Notes: a model not told the origin generated them from the letters alone. Positions 26,058 to 34,826 are shown, counted from the stretch's first letter. The stretch: DNA of 64,000 nucleotides from Paenibacillus jilunlii (GCF_900102965.1 NZ_FNGM01000001.1:726294-790293); one strand, 5' to 3'. Numbers and translations: made by a program.

Positions 26058-26726
26058 ATGGATGACCGTAAAATACAAATTTTCCTCGATTCCTTGCTGC
26101 CCCTGCTCAAAGCCGGGGTGGCTTTTACCATTCCGCTGGCAGTAGTCTCCTTTATTCTGGGCCTGCTGCTGGCTATTTTTACCGCACTTATCCGGCTCTC
26201 GCCTTGGACTTTGCCGAAGCTGATCGCCCGCTTCTACGTCTGGATTATCCGTGGAACGCCTTTGCTTGTACAGCTGTTTATTATTTTCTACGGCCTGCCG
26301 GCGGTGGGGATTATCCTTGATCCGTTTATTGCTGCGACCATCGGGTTCACGCTCAGTGTAGGAGCTTATTCCTCCGAGATTGTGCGGGCTGCAATTCTGT
26401 CCATACATAAAGGCCAGTGGGAAGCCGCATTCTCCGTAGGGATGACCCGGGCACAAGCGCTGCGGAGAGTCATTCTCCCCCAGGCAGCACGTGTTTCGGT
26501 TCCGCCTCTGTCGAACTCTTTTATCAGCCTGGTCAAAGACACCTCGCTTGCCGCGACTATCACTTATGTGGAAATTTTCAAAACAGCCCAACAGATTACG
26601 GCTACCTCCTATGAACCGCTGCTGCTCTATAGTGAAGCCGCTTTGTTCTACCTGCTGTTCTGTTCCGTGCTGTCGGTTCTGCAAAATTACCTGGAGAAGC
26701 GGCTTGACCGTTACTCGGCAAGATAA
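26058..26726 (+). CDS. tcyB: Cystine-type ABC transporter permease
   Basis: A 222-residue polar amino acid permease (HisM/GlnP type) with about five membrane helices. The family motif RGTPLLVQLFIIFYGLP is near residue 67, and the EAA loop reads GQWEAAFSVGMTRAQALRRVILPQA. The gene starts 59 bases after tcyA and ends 12 bases before tcyC. A short out-of-frame ATG at 26045 precedes it but stops after six codons. Confidence 0.9.
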   Translation: MDDRKIQIFLDSLLPLLKAGVAFTIPLAVVSFILGLLLAIFTALIRLSPWTLPKLIARFYVWIIRGTPLLVQLFIIFYGLPAVGIILDPFIAATIGFTLSVGAYSSEIVRAAILSIHKGQWEAAFSVGMTRAQALRRVILPQAARVSVPPLSNSFISLVKDTSLAATITYVEIFKTAQQITATSYEPLLLYSEAALFYLLFCSVLSVLQNYLEKRLDRYSAR

Positions 26727-26738
26727 GGAGGAGTACCT

Positions 26739-27491
26739 GTGATTGAAATTCGTGACTTGCATAAATCCTTTGGTCCCCTCCAGGTGCTGAAGGGTGTCGA
26801 TCTTACCGTGGAGCCCGGCAAGGTACTGGTTATTATCGGTCCTTCAGGCTCCGGAAAAACAACCCTGCTGCGCTGCTTCAATCTTCTGGAACAGCCTGAC
26901 AGGGGGAGCCTGACACTGGGCGATATGAAGCTGGAATTCACAGCGGGAGGGAAAATTCCGCAGCGTTCTGTGCTGGCCCTGCGCCAGCGGACCGGGATGG
27001 TCTTCCAGTCGTACAACCTTTTCCCGCATATGACGGCTCTGGGCAACGTGATGGAGGGCCAGATTACCGTACAAAAACGCTCCAAGGAGGAGGCGCGCCA
27101 GCGGGCTATCGGGCTGCTGGCGAAGGTTGGCCTTGCGGACAAGGCGGATGCCTATCCGCATCAATTATCCGGCGGCCAGCAGCAACGCGTAGCCATAGCG
27201 CGGGCGATGGCCGTGGAGCCGGAAGTGCTGCTGTTTGACGAGCCCACCTCGGCGCTTGATCCAGAGCTGGTGGGTGAGGTGCTGAAGGTAATCAAGCAGC
27301 TTGCCTCGGAAGGCATGACGATGGTCATCGTCACCCATGAGATGAAATTCGCTGCGGATGTGGCGGATCAGATCATTTTGATGGATGGCGGTGTGATTCT
27401 GGAGCAGGGCAGACCGGAGCAGGTGCTGGAGCATACAACCAATCCGCGCGCGCTGCAGTTCCTGAACCGGATTAGCGGTGAGGAAATATAA
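26739..27491 (+). CDS. tcyC: Cystine-type ABC transporter ATPase
   Basis: A 250-residue ABC ATPase of the polar amino acid class: Walker A GPSGSGKTT (near residue 33), Q-loop VFQSYNLFPHMTALGN, signature LSGGQQQR, Walker B VLLFDEPTSALDPELVGEV and H-loop VTHEM. The GTG start follows AAGGAGG. It completes a three-gene importer; a perfect terminator follows. Confidence 0.9.
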   Translation: MIEIRDLHKSFGPLQVLKGVDLTVEPGKVLVIIGPSGSGKTTLLRCFNLLEQPDRGSLTLGDMKLEFTAGGKIPQRSVLALRQRTGMVFQSYNLFPHMTALGNVMEGQITVQKRSKEEARQRAIGLLAKVGLADKADAYPHQLSGGQQQRVAIARAMAVEPEVLLFDEPTSALDPELVGEVLKVIKQLASEGMTMVIVTHEMKFAADVADQIILMDGGVILEQGRPEQVLEHTTNPRALQFLNRISGEEI

Positions 27492-27511
27492 CTTTAATCT
27501 ATAGAAACACC

Positions 27512-27549
27512 AAAAAGGCAGTCCGGGGGGAATTCCGGACTGCCTTTTT
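27512..27549 (+). terminator. Perfect 15-bp terminator after tcyABC
   Basis: AAAAAGGCAGTCCGG (27512-27526) and CCGGACTGCCTTTTT (27535-27549) pair perfectly around an eight-base loop. The A-run and T-run let it also terminate the leftward SLH gene transcript that ends at 27608. Confidence 0.93.
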
Positions 27550-27607
27550 GAATTGCCAATCCGCCATTCCATACTCAGGGGAGGGAGTGTGGAATGACGA
27601 GCCTCGT

Positions 27608-28282
27608 CTAGCTCTGTGGCGCGGTATTTGTTTTGGAGTTCAGGTAATCCAGTGCGTTGTAGAGCATAACGGCCGCTTCGGCGCGGGTGATTTCTTTTTT
27701 CGGATTGAATTTGCCGTTAGCATCCAGTGTGTTGATGTTGTATTTCAGCGAGCGCTGGATGCTGCCCTGGAAAGAAGGCTCTAAGGTGTCAGCGTCGGCT
27801 ATATCTGCAGGAACAATATTGATCATCGGCAGATTGCCAACCTTTTCAATGCCCTGGACCAGCAGGTTGGTGAATAATTCCTTGGTCATTGGCTTCGAGG
27901 GATCAATATCCGCAGCGATTTCGATCCCGTTGTAATGGGCGTTGACAAAAGCTTCCGCGTACCAGGCATTGTCTTTCACCTTGCTAAAGGTGCCGCTGGC
28001 GAGTGGAGCCTTGTTGAAGTCGATAGCCGCCAGGCTCAGTTGAAGGCCTCCGGCGATAAACTGGACTCCCTGAGCGGTTGTTACTTTGGAGCCGGGGAGG
28101 AACTGGGTGTCGGAGATGCCTTTGATCAAACCTTGCTCCTTCAGGGAATTAATTTTGTCTTTGCCGGTTACGTTGTTGATATCCTTGAAGCTGCTGTCTG
28201 CGGCAAAGATGGGACCGGCAAGTGAAAAAGTAAGAAGCGATACGCTGGTAATCGCTGCAAAAGCGCTCTTTTTGAAGTTCAT
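27608..28282 (-). CDS. Secreted SLH-domain protein
   Basis: A 224-residue exported protein with a Sec signal peptide (positive MNFKK start, hydrophobic core, cleavage near IFAAD at residues 25-28). S-layer homology-like repeats are visible: SFKDIN, then DKINSLKEQGLIKGISDTQF, and at the C-terminus YNINTLDANGKFNP, then EITRAEAAVMLYNAL, the canonical SLH end motif. SLH domains bind pyruvylated wall polymers. There is no further catalytic domain, so it is likely a surface-associated structural or regulatory protein. It stands alone, convergent with the tcy operon. Confidence 0.82.
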   Translation of the reverse strand: MNFKKSAFAAITSVSLLTFSLAGPIFAADSSFKDINNVTGKDKINSLKEQGLIKGISDTQFLPGSKVTTAQGVQFIAGGLQLSLAAIDFNKAPLASGTFSKVKDNAWYAEAFVNAHYNGIEIAADIDPSKPMTKELFTNLLVQGIEKVGNLPMINIVPADIADADTLEPSFQGSIQRSLKYNINTLDANGKFNPKKEITRAEAAVMLYNALDYLNSKTNTAPQS

Positions 28283-28600
28283 AGTATTTCCACCTTTGTC
28301 TGTAGGATTCAGGCTGCTTAGCCTTGTTCAACACCTCAGACGGCTCAGAATATGGAAAGGTTGCAGGCAATTAAATTTTAGATCTAAGAAAGTTTAACCC
28401 TTACCTTGATTTTTGAAACAGCACTTTGCGGCACGGTTGCTAGCCCGATATGTTTTTTTGATGGTTTGTGCTGATTTTTGATGGGGAATGTTATAATGGT
28501 GTCAGGCTCTTTTCTTTGGTGGATATTTTTGTTATGCTTATATCGTAACGATTACTAATTATAACTCAGTTTGCGCTTCCGGAAAGGTGGGAGACTACAA

Positions 28601-29074
28601 GTGAACCCGATTGCTAATATCAGTCAGCAGTTTGCTGCGCATCATTATAAATTAACGCCACAGCGCGAGGCCATCGTCAGAGTTCTGCTTGATAATGAGA
28701 AGGATCATTTAAGTGTGGAAGAGGTCTACATGCTGGTGAAGAACAGCTATCCGCATCTTGGGCTTGCAACGGTATACCGTACCCTGGAGCTGCTGTGTGA
28801 GCTTCATATTGTAGAGAAGATGATTTTTGGGGATGGCGTGGCCCGCTATGATTTGCGGGGGGATGATCATGCCCATATGCACCATCACCTGATATGCAAT
28901 GTATGCGGCAGGCTGGAGGAAATCAAGGACGATTGGCTCCTTGAGCTGGAGCTGCGGCTGGAACGTGAATACGGCTTCAACGTCACCGATCACCGGCTGG
29001 ATTTCAAAGGCACCTACAATTCATGCAAACGGAGCGGCTGCAAAGGGGAAAAGTCATGCCAGGCTGTCTCCTAG
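28601..29074 (+). CDS. fur: Fur-family metalloregulator
   Basis: A 157-residue Fur-family repressor. It shows the winged-helix region KLTPQREAIVRVLLDNEKDHLSVEEV, HLGLATVYRTLELL, the His-rich metal site HAHMHHHLIC and the structural zinc motif CNVC. The second Cys cluster is CKRSGCKGEKSC rather than a plain CxxC, a C-terminal variant. The GTG start follows GGTGGGAG; an upstream in-frame ATG at 28571 lacks a ribosome site. Fur versus Zur or PerR is not settled by sequence alone, but the HHHLIC region and length fit Fur. AT-rich bases at 28546-28570 (CGTAACGATTACTAATTATAAC) may include its own operator. Confidence 0.8.
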   Translation: MNPIANISQQFAAHHYKLTPQREAIVRVLLDNEKDHLSVEEVYMLVKNSYPHLGLATVYRTLELLCELHIVEKMIFGDGVARYDLRGDDHAHMHHHLICNVCGRLEEIKDDWLLELELRLEREYGFNVTDHRLDFKGTYNSCKRSGCKGEKSCQAVS

Positions 29075-29138
29075 AGCAACTGAAGGTTTGACGCCGGCGG
29101 ATGAAAGCGGAGAATGTAGACAGCAGCATGTACACACC

Positions 29139-29189
29139 ACAAAACGGCATTTCAAGAGCAGCATACTATGCTCTGGAATGCCGTTTTTA
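29139..29189 (+). terminator. Terminator between fur and the AIM24-family gene
   Basis: AAAACGGCATT, then AAGAGCA, pairs with TGCTCT, then AATGCCGTTTT, with an internal two-base mismatch, and runs into T residues. Usable by both convergent genes. Confidence 0.88.
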
Positions 29190-29195
29190 TTAGGT

Positions 29196-29876
29196 CTAGG
29201 GTCTGGAAGGCACAAAAGATTTGATCCATGTTCCGAAGCTGCCCGGATTGCGGGATTGCACCAGCACTACGCCTTCGCCGCGGAACCGGCAGACCAGCGC
29301 TTCGCCGCTCGTCAAGCTGTTCAGCCAGCCGGAGGCGGCTTTTTCCACCTTGTAGTCCATATAATCCGGCCAGGCCACCAGATGCCCGTTATCGATGATC
29401 ATTTCTTCGCCCGGCTCCAGATTGATGGCATGAATTGCCCCGAACGATGAGAGGAACACGGTGCCGCTGCCGCTGATTTCAATAATGAAAAATCCTTCCC
29501 CGGAGAACAGTCCCCGCGTCAGGTTTTGCATCTTCGTGTTGACCTGAATGCCGTGGGTTCCGGCGAGGAAGCCGTCCTTCTGCACATACAGCTTGTACGA
29601 TCCGTCGAGCTCAATGGCCTGGATGTCACCGATGGCTCCGGGAGAGAGCAGCACTTCACTTTGTCCCCGCGTTGCCGTCAGCTCCTGGAAGAAAAATTTC
29701 TCGCCGCTGAGCATTCTGCCCAGCCCCCGCATCAGGCCGCCGTCCACGGTTCCCCGTAGCTCCACACCCGGTGACATGGCGACCATGGCCCCCATCTCTG
29801 CTTTAACACTTTCACCCGGATTCAAATGCACCTTAAGCATGGCAAAAGCACCTTCGTATAAAACGTCGTATTTCAT
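29196..29876 (-). CDS. AIM24/TIGR00266-family beta-barrel protein
   Basis: A 226-residue protein of the AIM24 family, built of repeated beta-strands without signal peptide or membrane helix. Recognisable family stretches are MKYDVLYEGAFAMLKVHL, GAMVAMSPGVELRGTVDGGL, FFFQELTA, LSPGAIGDIQAIEL, GEGFFIIEISGSGTVFLSS and VDNGHLVAWPD-like IIDNGHLVAWPD. The family's biochemical role is not established in bacteria. The start at 29876 lies right behind GGAGGGAAA; the open frame continues to 30080 without ribosome site or family similarity. Confidence 0.85.
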   Translation of the reverse strand: MKYDVLYEGAFAMLKVHLNPGESVKAEMGAMVAMSPGVELRGTVDGGLMRGLGRMLSGEKFFFQELTATRGQSEVLLSPGAIGDIQAIELDGSYKLYVQKDGFLAGTHGIQVNTKMQNLTRGLFSGEGFFIIEISGSGTVFLSSFGAIHAINLEPGEEMIIDNGHLVAWPDYMDYKVEKAASGWLNSLTSGEALVCRFRGEGVVLVQSRNPGSFGTWIKSFVPSRP

Positions 29877-30283
29877 TGATTTCCCTCCGCATCCATAAGT
29901 TACAGTTACAGTTACAGGCTCTCCCGGTATTCCACTGTTTTGCCCGCCAGCCGGGCGTATTCGATCTCCTAGGATGTGCAAAACACGATCACTCTCTGCA
30001 TTGGCAGGTTGGTTCGAATTGTTGCTTGAACGGGTGGAGCCGCATAAGGTAATATTTCCCGGATGATCGCAATGTTCCATGGAACCTTCCTATTGAAAGG
30101 GATGCTTGTATCCATCAAGAATACTGTACCCGCAGCTGCTTGTGCAAGCGTACACCGTCAGGCGAGAAGATTATAGTCAACTTTACCGGGCCATTCACAT
30201 GAGGTTATGTTAAAATTGAACTGTCAGCACGTTCAGAAAAGGGCATGCTGATCTAATTCACAAAAGAAGAGGAGTGTAGCCCC
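29877..30283. other. 407-bp intergenic region without recognised gene
   Basis: The divergent gap between the AIM24-family gene and the small basic gene contains GTTACA in three tandem copies (29899-29916) but no RNA gene or longer repeat. A TTAAAAT near 30207-30215 may be the -10 box of the rightward gene. I see no other structure. Confidence 0.4.
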
Positions 30284-30511
30284 ATGGCACGCACAAAAAC
30301 ACAAAAAACCCTGCTTAAGGCAGAACGCTCCGGCACCTGGTGCGCGGAACGAAACCGCAGACTCAATGATCATTACGGAGCCATTTCCCAGCATGTCCGG
30401 GTTACCCCGAGCAAGCAGCAAAAACTGAATAAGATCAAACACAAGGAGCGGATCTTCCAGGATGGCGCTCCTTTTGCATATCCGGGGGAGCGGGTGCCGG
30501 CTTTAAGGTAA
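30284..30511 (+). CDS. Small basic protein of unknown function
   Basis: A 75-residue, Arg/Lys-rich protein (MARTKTQKTLLKAERSGTW at the start; CAERNRRLND, then VTPSKQQKLNKIKHKERI). It is predicted soluble and helical, with one Cys. The ATG follows GAAGAGGAG. The gene is bounded by its own leader region and by the repeat array, the first hairpin of which supplies its TAA stop codon. The basic composition resembles short Bacillus proteins of unknown function. I cannot assign a role. Confidence 0.65.
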   Translation: MARTKTQKTLLKAERSGTWCAERNRRLNDHYGAISQHVRVTPSKQQKLNKIKHKERIFQDGAPFAYPGERVPALR

Positions 30512-30646
30512 AAATACCTTTGATTGGGCAGTGTAGGCGCAGAAGAGCGAAATCAAAGGTAAAAATACCTTTGATTGGTTAGTGTAGGCGCAGAAAAGCA
30601 AAATCAAAGGTAAAAATACCTTTGATTGGGCAGTCTAAGCGCAGAG
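30505..30646. repeat. 51-bp tandem repeat array with perfect hairpins, about 2.7 units
   Basis: GGTAAAAATACC recurs at 30507, 30558 and 30609, a strict 51-bp period. In the second and third units the full 11-bp stem is present: AATCAAAGGTA, loop AAAA, TACCTTTGATT, followed by a G-rich spacer. The array fills the gap between the 3-prime ends of the small basic gene and the AraC gene; the first unit overlaps the stop codon of the former and the last ends eight bases from the stop of the latter. It could act as a two-way terminator. It is related to the array at 1-102. Confidence 0.88.
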
Positions 30647-30653
30647 GGTTATA

Positions 30654-31487
30654 TTAAGGCAGCGAGGCCGTTTCTGCTTGCCGGCTGTACGCGCGGTACT
30701 GCTTGGGGGACATTCCGAACCGGCTCCGGAACAAGCGGTGAAAATAAGTGTAGTTGGCGAAGCCGCAGGTCTCGGAGACATGCTCCAGCGGCATTGGGCT
30801 GAAGGTAATCCGCTCCCGCGCCATATCCAGCCTGACGTCGTTGACATATTTGACAATGGTGGTGCCAAAAGCCTCCTTGAACAGATGAACCGCCCGGGAG
30901 ACACTGATATCCACATGCCCGGCCACATCCTCCAGACGGAACGGATACGCGGCATGCTCCTCTACATATTGCTTCATACGGTAAGCCAGATAGCCTTTGG
31001 GTGAAACTGCGGGCTGTTCAGACATCAGCCGGTCAATTTCCAGGCATAATATCTGCAGATAACAGGCTGAAATTTCCGGCGAGGAGTTGGCCAGGCGGCG
31101 CTGCTCCAGCACGATTTGCCGGAAGAGGCCAAGAAAATAGTCGCTCAGCGGCATAGGAAGTACCAGCGGCCGCTGCTTGCGCGTCCACCATTCCTCAATC
31201 CAGGGTCCTCCGCAAAAGATATGATAATCACCGCTTTCAATCCGCGGTTTGCCTACAGGATAGCTCTCTTTGTCGATACTAAGGTAATAGGGATCGCTCG
31301 GAGCGAACAGCATCAGGTCGCCGCTCTCCACTGTGGTCAGAACACCGTTGACCATGGTCCGGCTGCGGCCTTCGGTCTGCAGGCGCAGAAGATAATAATA
31401 GACACTGTCTCCGCCCGTCATATGAAACGGTTTGCGGTGGACAGAAAATCCGGCGGATAGTACATGGCAGGGTGCAGTTTGTGTCAT
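30654..31487 (-). CDS. AraC-family transcriptional regulator
   Basis: A 277-residue regulator. The N-terminal cupin-like sensor region (residues about 20-140) precedes two HTH motifs: PFRLEDVAGHVDISVSRAVHLFKEAFG and MPLEHVSETCGFANYTYFHRLFRSRFGMSPKQYR. Such proteins commonly activate adjacent sugar catabolic genes in response to the sugar. It faces away from the isomerase/dehydrogenase cluster at 31817, so control of that cluster is likely but inferred. The ATG follows GGAGGATCT. Confidence 0.87.
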   Translation of the reverse strand: MTQTAPCHVLSAGFSVHRKPFHMTGGDSVYYYLLRLQTEGRSRTMVNGVLTTVESGDLMLFAPSDPYYLSIDKESYPVGKPRIESGDYHIFCGGPWIEEWWTRKQRPLVLPMPLSDYFLGLFRQIVLEQRRLANSSPEISACYLQILCLEIDRLMSEQPAVSPKGYLAYRMKQYVEEHAAYPFRLEDVAGHVDISVSRAVHLFKEAFGTTIVKYVNDVRLDMARERITFSPMPLEHVSETCGFANYTYFHRLFRSRFGMSPKQYRAYSRQAETASLP

Positions 31488-31816
31488 AGATCCTCCAGGG
31501 CATCATAATGTGAATTTAAAATGATAAGCAGATTGTTCATGTTTTAATCATATTCTTCATTTTATTATATACGCTTTCATATTACTATGTACCTGAGCAA
31601 AAAACGTATAAATGAAGTAAAGGGGGCTTTATAACGGCTCTGGAAGCTACATAGGCAATCTCAGTGGAAGCAGAGGGATAAAAATACAGATATTGGACAG
31701 CCAGATACTTGCAGCCCTTTTGTTCATGTGAGGTACATCATGTGGGTCCTTCAGGGACGATATGAAGCGTAATTCGAAGTGTAACTAAATCCAGACCTAC
31801 TAGGAGTGAGACGAAC
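31488..31816. promoter_or_regulatory. Divergent intergenic region of AraC and the sugar cluster
   Basis: About 330 bp, AT-rich in the half next to araC. Two TGTTCATGT copies (near 31533 and 31721) could be half-sites for a regulator. No RNA gene or strong hairpin is apparent, and I cannot assign a promoter with certainty. The ribosome site CTAGGAGTGAG precedes the first gene. Confidence 0.4.
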
Positions 31817-32584
31817 ATGCTTAAGATCGGCTTGCAGCTGTATACGCTGAGAGAAGAACTGGAACAGGATTTCGAAGGGACGATCCGCAAGGTCGCGGAG
31901 CTTGGATATGCCGGCGTGGAGTTTTTTCACTATTTTGGCCGGACAGCAGAGCAAGTGAATGCGCTGCTGCAGGAAACAGGACTCATCGCGCTCGGCGCGC
32001 ACCGTCCATATGATGCCATGCTGAATGACACGGAGCAGGAAATCAGCTTCAATCTGTCTATTGGCAACCGTAACCTGATCGTGCCTTACTTGACTGAAGA
32101 GCAGCGGAATTGGGAAGAGGTTGCCGCTAATCTGCGGAAGATCGGGGAGCAATGCAGCGCCCGCGGCGCCGTGCTTTCTTATCATAATCATGATTTTGAA
32201 TTCAAAGAGCAATTTGGCGGACGTACCGCGTTTGACGGCATTTTCGAGGAAGTGCCTGCAGATCTGCTGCAAGTGGAAATGGATACCTGCTGGGTGTATT
32301 ATGCGGGGTATGATCCGGTAGAGTATATTCACAAATACGCCGGGCGACTCCCGATTATCCATCTGAAGGATATGAGAAAACGGGAAGACGGCTCGGCTGA
32401 GACCGTTGTCCTGGGTGAAGGGGAAGTAAAGCTCGAAGCCATTCTGGAGGCGGCGGATGCAGCAGGAGCGGAGTGGGCTGTAGTGGAGCAGGATTTTTGC
32501 AGCCGTTCACCGCTTGAAAGTGTAGCAGACAGTATGAAATGGATTACAGCATATGCCAATCAAGGAGGAAAAGTTCATGTCTAA
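31817..32584 (+). CDS. Sugar phosphate isomerase/epimerase (xylose isomerase-like TIM barrel)
   Basis: A 255-residue AP_endonuc_2/xylose-isomerase-like protein. The N-terminus GLQLYTLREELEQDFEGTIRKVAELGYAGVEFF is typical; metal ligands probably include the His and Asp of YHNHDFEF, LQVEMDTCW and HLKDM, and the Glu of VVEQDF. Members isomerise or epimerise sugars, keto-inositols or dehydrated sugars. It overlaps the following oxidoreductase gene by eight bases, so the two are coupled. The true substrate is unknown. Confidence 0.85.
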   Translation: MLKIGLQLYTLREELEQDFEGTIRKVAELGYAGVEFFHYFGRTAEQVNALLQETGLIALGAHRPYDAMLNDTEQEISFNLSIGNRNLIVPYLTEEQRNWEEVAANLRKIGEQCSARGAVLSYHNHDFEFKEQFGGRTAFDGIFEEVPADLLQVEMDTCWVYYAGYDPVEYIHKYAGRLPIIHLKDMRKREDGSAETVVLGEGEVKLEAILEAADAAGAEWAVVEQDFCSRSPLESVADSMKWITAYANQGGKVHV

Positions 32585-33674
32585 CAAACTCAAAATTGCT
32601 ATTATCGGTTGCGGTGGTATCGCAAACGGCAAACATATGCCAAGCCTGTCCCGTCAGAACAATGCGGAAATGGTCGCTTTTTGCGACATCATAGAGGAAC
32701 GGGCACAGGAAGCGGCGAAAACTTATGGTACGGAGGATGCAGTCGTATACACAGATTTCCGTGAGATGCTGGCCGCTGGCGGATTCGATATTGTTCATGT
32801 ATGTACACCTAACGACAGCCATTCCGTAATTTCAATAGCTGCACTGGAAGCCGGCAATCACGTAATGTGCGAGAAGCCAATGGCCAAAACAACGGCACAG
32901 GCTCAGGAAATGCTCGACGCTGCCCGCCGTACAGGCAAAAAACTCTCGATAGCTTACCAGAACCGTTACCGTTCGGACAGTGAATATCTGAAGGGGCTCT
33001 GCGAAAGTGGCGAGCTAGGTGATATCTATTACGGCAAGGCGATTGCGCTGCGCCGCCGTGCAGTTCCGACATGGGGGGTATTTCTGGATGAAGAGAAACA
33101 GGGCGGCGGCCCGCTGATTGATATCGGGACACACGCGCTTGATCTTACGCTGTGGCTGATGGACAACTATAAACCGCGTATGGTTGTCGGTTCCACATTC
33201 CACAAGCTGGGACAAAAGAAAAACGCAGCAAATGCCTTCGGTCCATGGGACCCGGAGCAATTCAAGGTGGAAGACTCTGCCTTTGGCTTCATTACGATGG
33301 AAAATGGGGCTACAATCTCCCTGGAATCCAGCTGGGCGCTGAATGTATCGGAGTTTCGTGAAGCCCAAACCCTCCTCGCCGGTACTGAGGGCGGTGCGGA
33401 TATGAAGGACGGATTGCGTCTGAACGGAGAACGTGCCGGCCGTCTGTACGAAACCAAAGTAGATCTATCCTCCGGCGGCGTTGCCTTCTACAGCGGAGGG
33501 ACGGAGAGTGAATCTGATCGTGAAGCCCGCCTTTGGCTGGAAGCCGTAAGCGAAGACAAGGAACCGGTCGTTAAGCCGGAGCAGGCATTAGTAGTTACAC
33601 AAATTCTTGAAGCAATCTATGAATCCGCGCGCACGGGCCGTGCGGTGTACTTCGACGGAAGCTCAGACAAATAA
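32577..33674 (+). CDS. Gfo/Idh/MocA-family oxidoreductase
   Basis: A 365-residue NAD(P)-dependent sugar or inositol dehydrogenase. The Rossmann motif is IAIIGCGGIANGKHM (near residue 6), then VHVCTPNDSHSVISIAALEAGNHVMCEKPMAKT, where Lys of EKP is catalytic, and GGGPLIDIGTHALDL, the family's metal- or substrate-adjacent motif. The ATG at 32577 follows AAGGAGG (32562-32568) inside the previous gene. Together with the adjacent isomerase it suggests oxidation followed by isomerisation of a sugar. Confidence 0.88.
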   Translation: MSNKLKIAIIGCGGIANGKHMPSLSRQNNAEMVAFCDIIEERAQEAAKTYGTEDAVVYTDFREMLAAGGFDIVHVCTPNDSHSVISIAALEAGNHVMCEKPMAKTTAQAQEMLDAARRTGKKLSIAYQNRYRSDSEYLKGLCESGELGDIYYGKAIALRRRAVPTWGVFLDEEKQGGGPLIDIGTHALDLTLWLMDNYKPRMVVGSTFHKLGQKKNAANAFGPWDPEQFKVEDSAFGFITMENGATISLESSWALNVSEFREAQTLLAGTEGGADMKDGLRLNGERAGRLYETKVDLSSGGVAFYSGGTESESDREARLWLEAVSEDKEPVVKPEQALVVTQILEAIYESARTGRAVYFDGSSDK

Positions 33675-33687
33675 CAAGTGACAAAGT

Positions 33688-33735
33688 TATACAACTGAAC
33701 TGGAGAACCTGATTCATCTTCAGTTCGGTTGTATA
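33688..33735 (+). other. 15-bp hairpin between the two oxidoreductase genes
   Basis: TATACAACTGAACTG (33688-33702) pairs with CAGTTCGGTTGTATA (33721-33735), one G-T pair, around an 18-base loop. No T-tract follows. It may be a processing or stabilising element that sets differential expression within the operon. Confidence 0.6.
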
Positions 33736-33761
33736 GATCTATCGAAACAGGAGTGGAGACC

Positions 33762-34826
33762 ATGAGTTCACACAAGCATACGATCGTCATCGTTGGTTAT
33801 GGCGGAATGGGAAGCTATCACACACATTTGATTGAGGAGAACGGCCGTCTGGAGGTGGCCGGAACATTCGACCTGCTGGAGGAACGGCGCAGTGCTTCCG
33901 AAGCAGCGGGGTATACAGCATATGCCAGCTATGAAGATGTTCTGGCAGATCCGAAGGTTGGGACCATACTGATTGCAACGCCTAACGATGTGCACAAGGA
34001 AATCGCTCTCGCTGCGTTCAGAGCAGGCAAGCATGTGATTTGCGAGAAGCCGGTCGCGATGTCCTCGGAAGAGTTCATTGAAATGACTCAGGCGGCCGAA
34101 TCAGCGGGACGTGTGCTGATGGTCCATCAGAACCGGCGGTGGGATGAGGACTTCAGGGTTATCAAGGAAATGTACGACCACGGGACGATTGGTTCATTGT
34201 TCCAGCTTGAATCCCGTGTCCACGGGGCCAATGGCATACCCGGCGACTGGCGCCATGTGAAAGCGCAGGGCGGCGGCATGCTGCTGGATTGGGGCGTTCA
34301 TCTTCTGGATCAGCTGCTGTTCATGATTGACAGCAAGGTGGCCAGTGTGAGCAGCAATTTAAGCTTCATTCTGGGGAATGAAGTGGACGACGGCTTCGAG
34401 GCCATCCTGCAGTTTGAGAATGGCGTCAAAGCTATCGTTGAAGTAGGTACGACGAATTTCATTACCCTGCCTAGATGGTATGTCAAGGGGACGGAAGGCA
34501 CAGGAGTTATTGAGGATTGGTCTTTAACGGGACGGATCGTCACCCGCAACCAGGAAAGCGAAAAGCTGGAGCCTACTCCAATCCGTGCCGGTGTGGGTCT
34601 GACCAAAACCATGGCGCCTCCGTCAGAGGGAGCAACGATAACTGAAGCTTTGCCGCCAGCGGCAGAGCTGGCCTCCAGCTTCTATACCAATTTTGCCGAT
34701 GTCATTGAAGGTACGGCTGAGCCCATTGTCAAAAATCCCGAGGTGCTGCGCGTGCTGAAGCTGATCGAAGCGATATTTGCGGCAGCGGAAACCAATCAGA
34801 CCATTAAGGATTTCGATTTGTATTGA
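33762..34826 (+). CDS. Gfo/Idh/MocA-family oxidoreductase
   Basis: A second, paralogous-type dehydrogenase of 354 residues. It has TIVIVGYGGMGSYHTHLI at the nucleotide site, ILIATPNDVHKEIALAAFRAGKHVICEKPVAMS with the catalytic Lys, and GGGMLLDWGVHLLDQLL. The start at 33762 follows AGGAGTGGAG; an in-frame upstream ATG at 33729 lies in the hairpin region. The pair of dehydrogenases could act on successive carbons or interconvert keto and hydroxy forms, as in inositol or levoglucosan-like pathways; this is inference. Confidence 0.87.
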   Translation: MSSHKHTIVIVGYGGMGSYHTHLIEENGRLEVAGTFDLLEERRSASEAAGYTAYASYEDVLADPKVGTILIATPNDVHKEIALAAFRAGKHVICEKPVAMSSEEFIEMTQAAESAGRVLMVHQNRRWDEDFRVIKEMYDHGTIGSLFQLESRVHGANGIPGDWRHVKAQGGGMLLDWGVHLLDQLLFMIDSKVASVSSNLSFILGNEVDDGFEAILQFENGVKAIVEVGTTNFITLPRWYVKGTEGTGVIEDWSLTGRIVTRNQESEKLEPTPIRAGVGLTKTMAPPSEGATITEALPPAAELASSFYTNFADVIEGTAEPIVKNPEVLRVLKLIEAIFAAAETNQTIKDFDLY

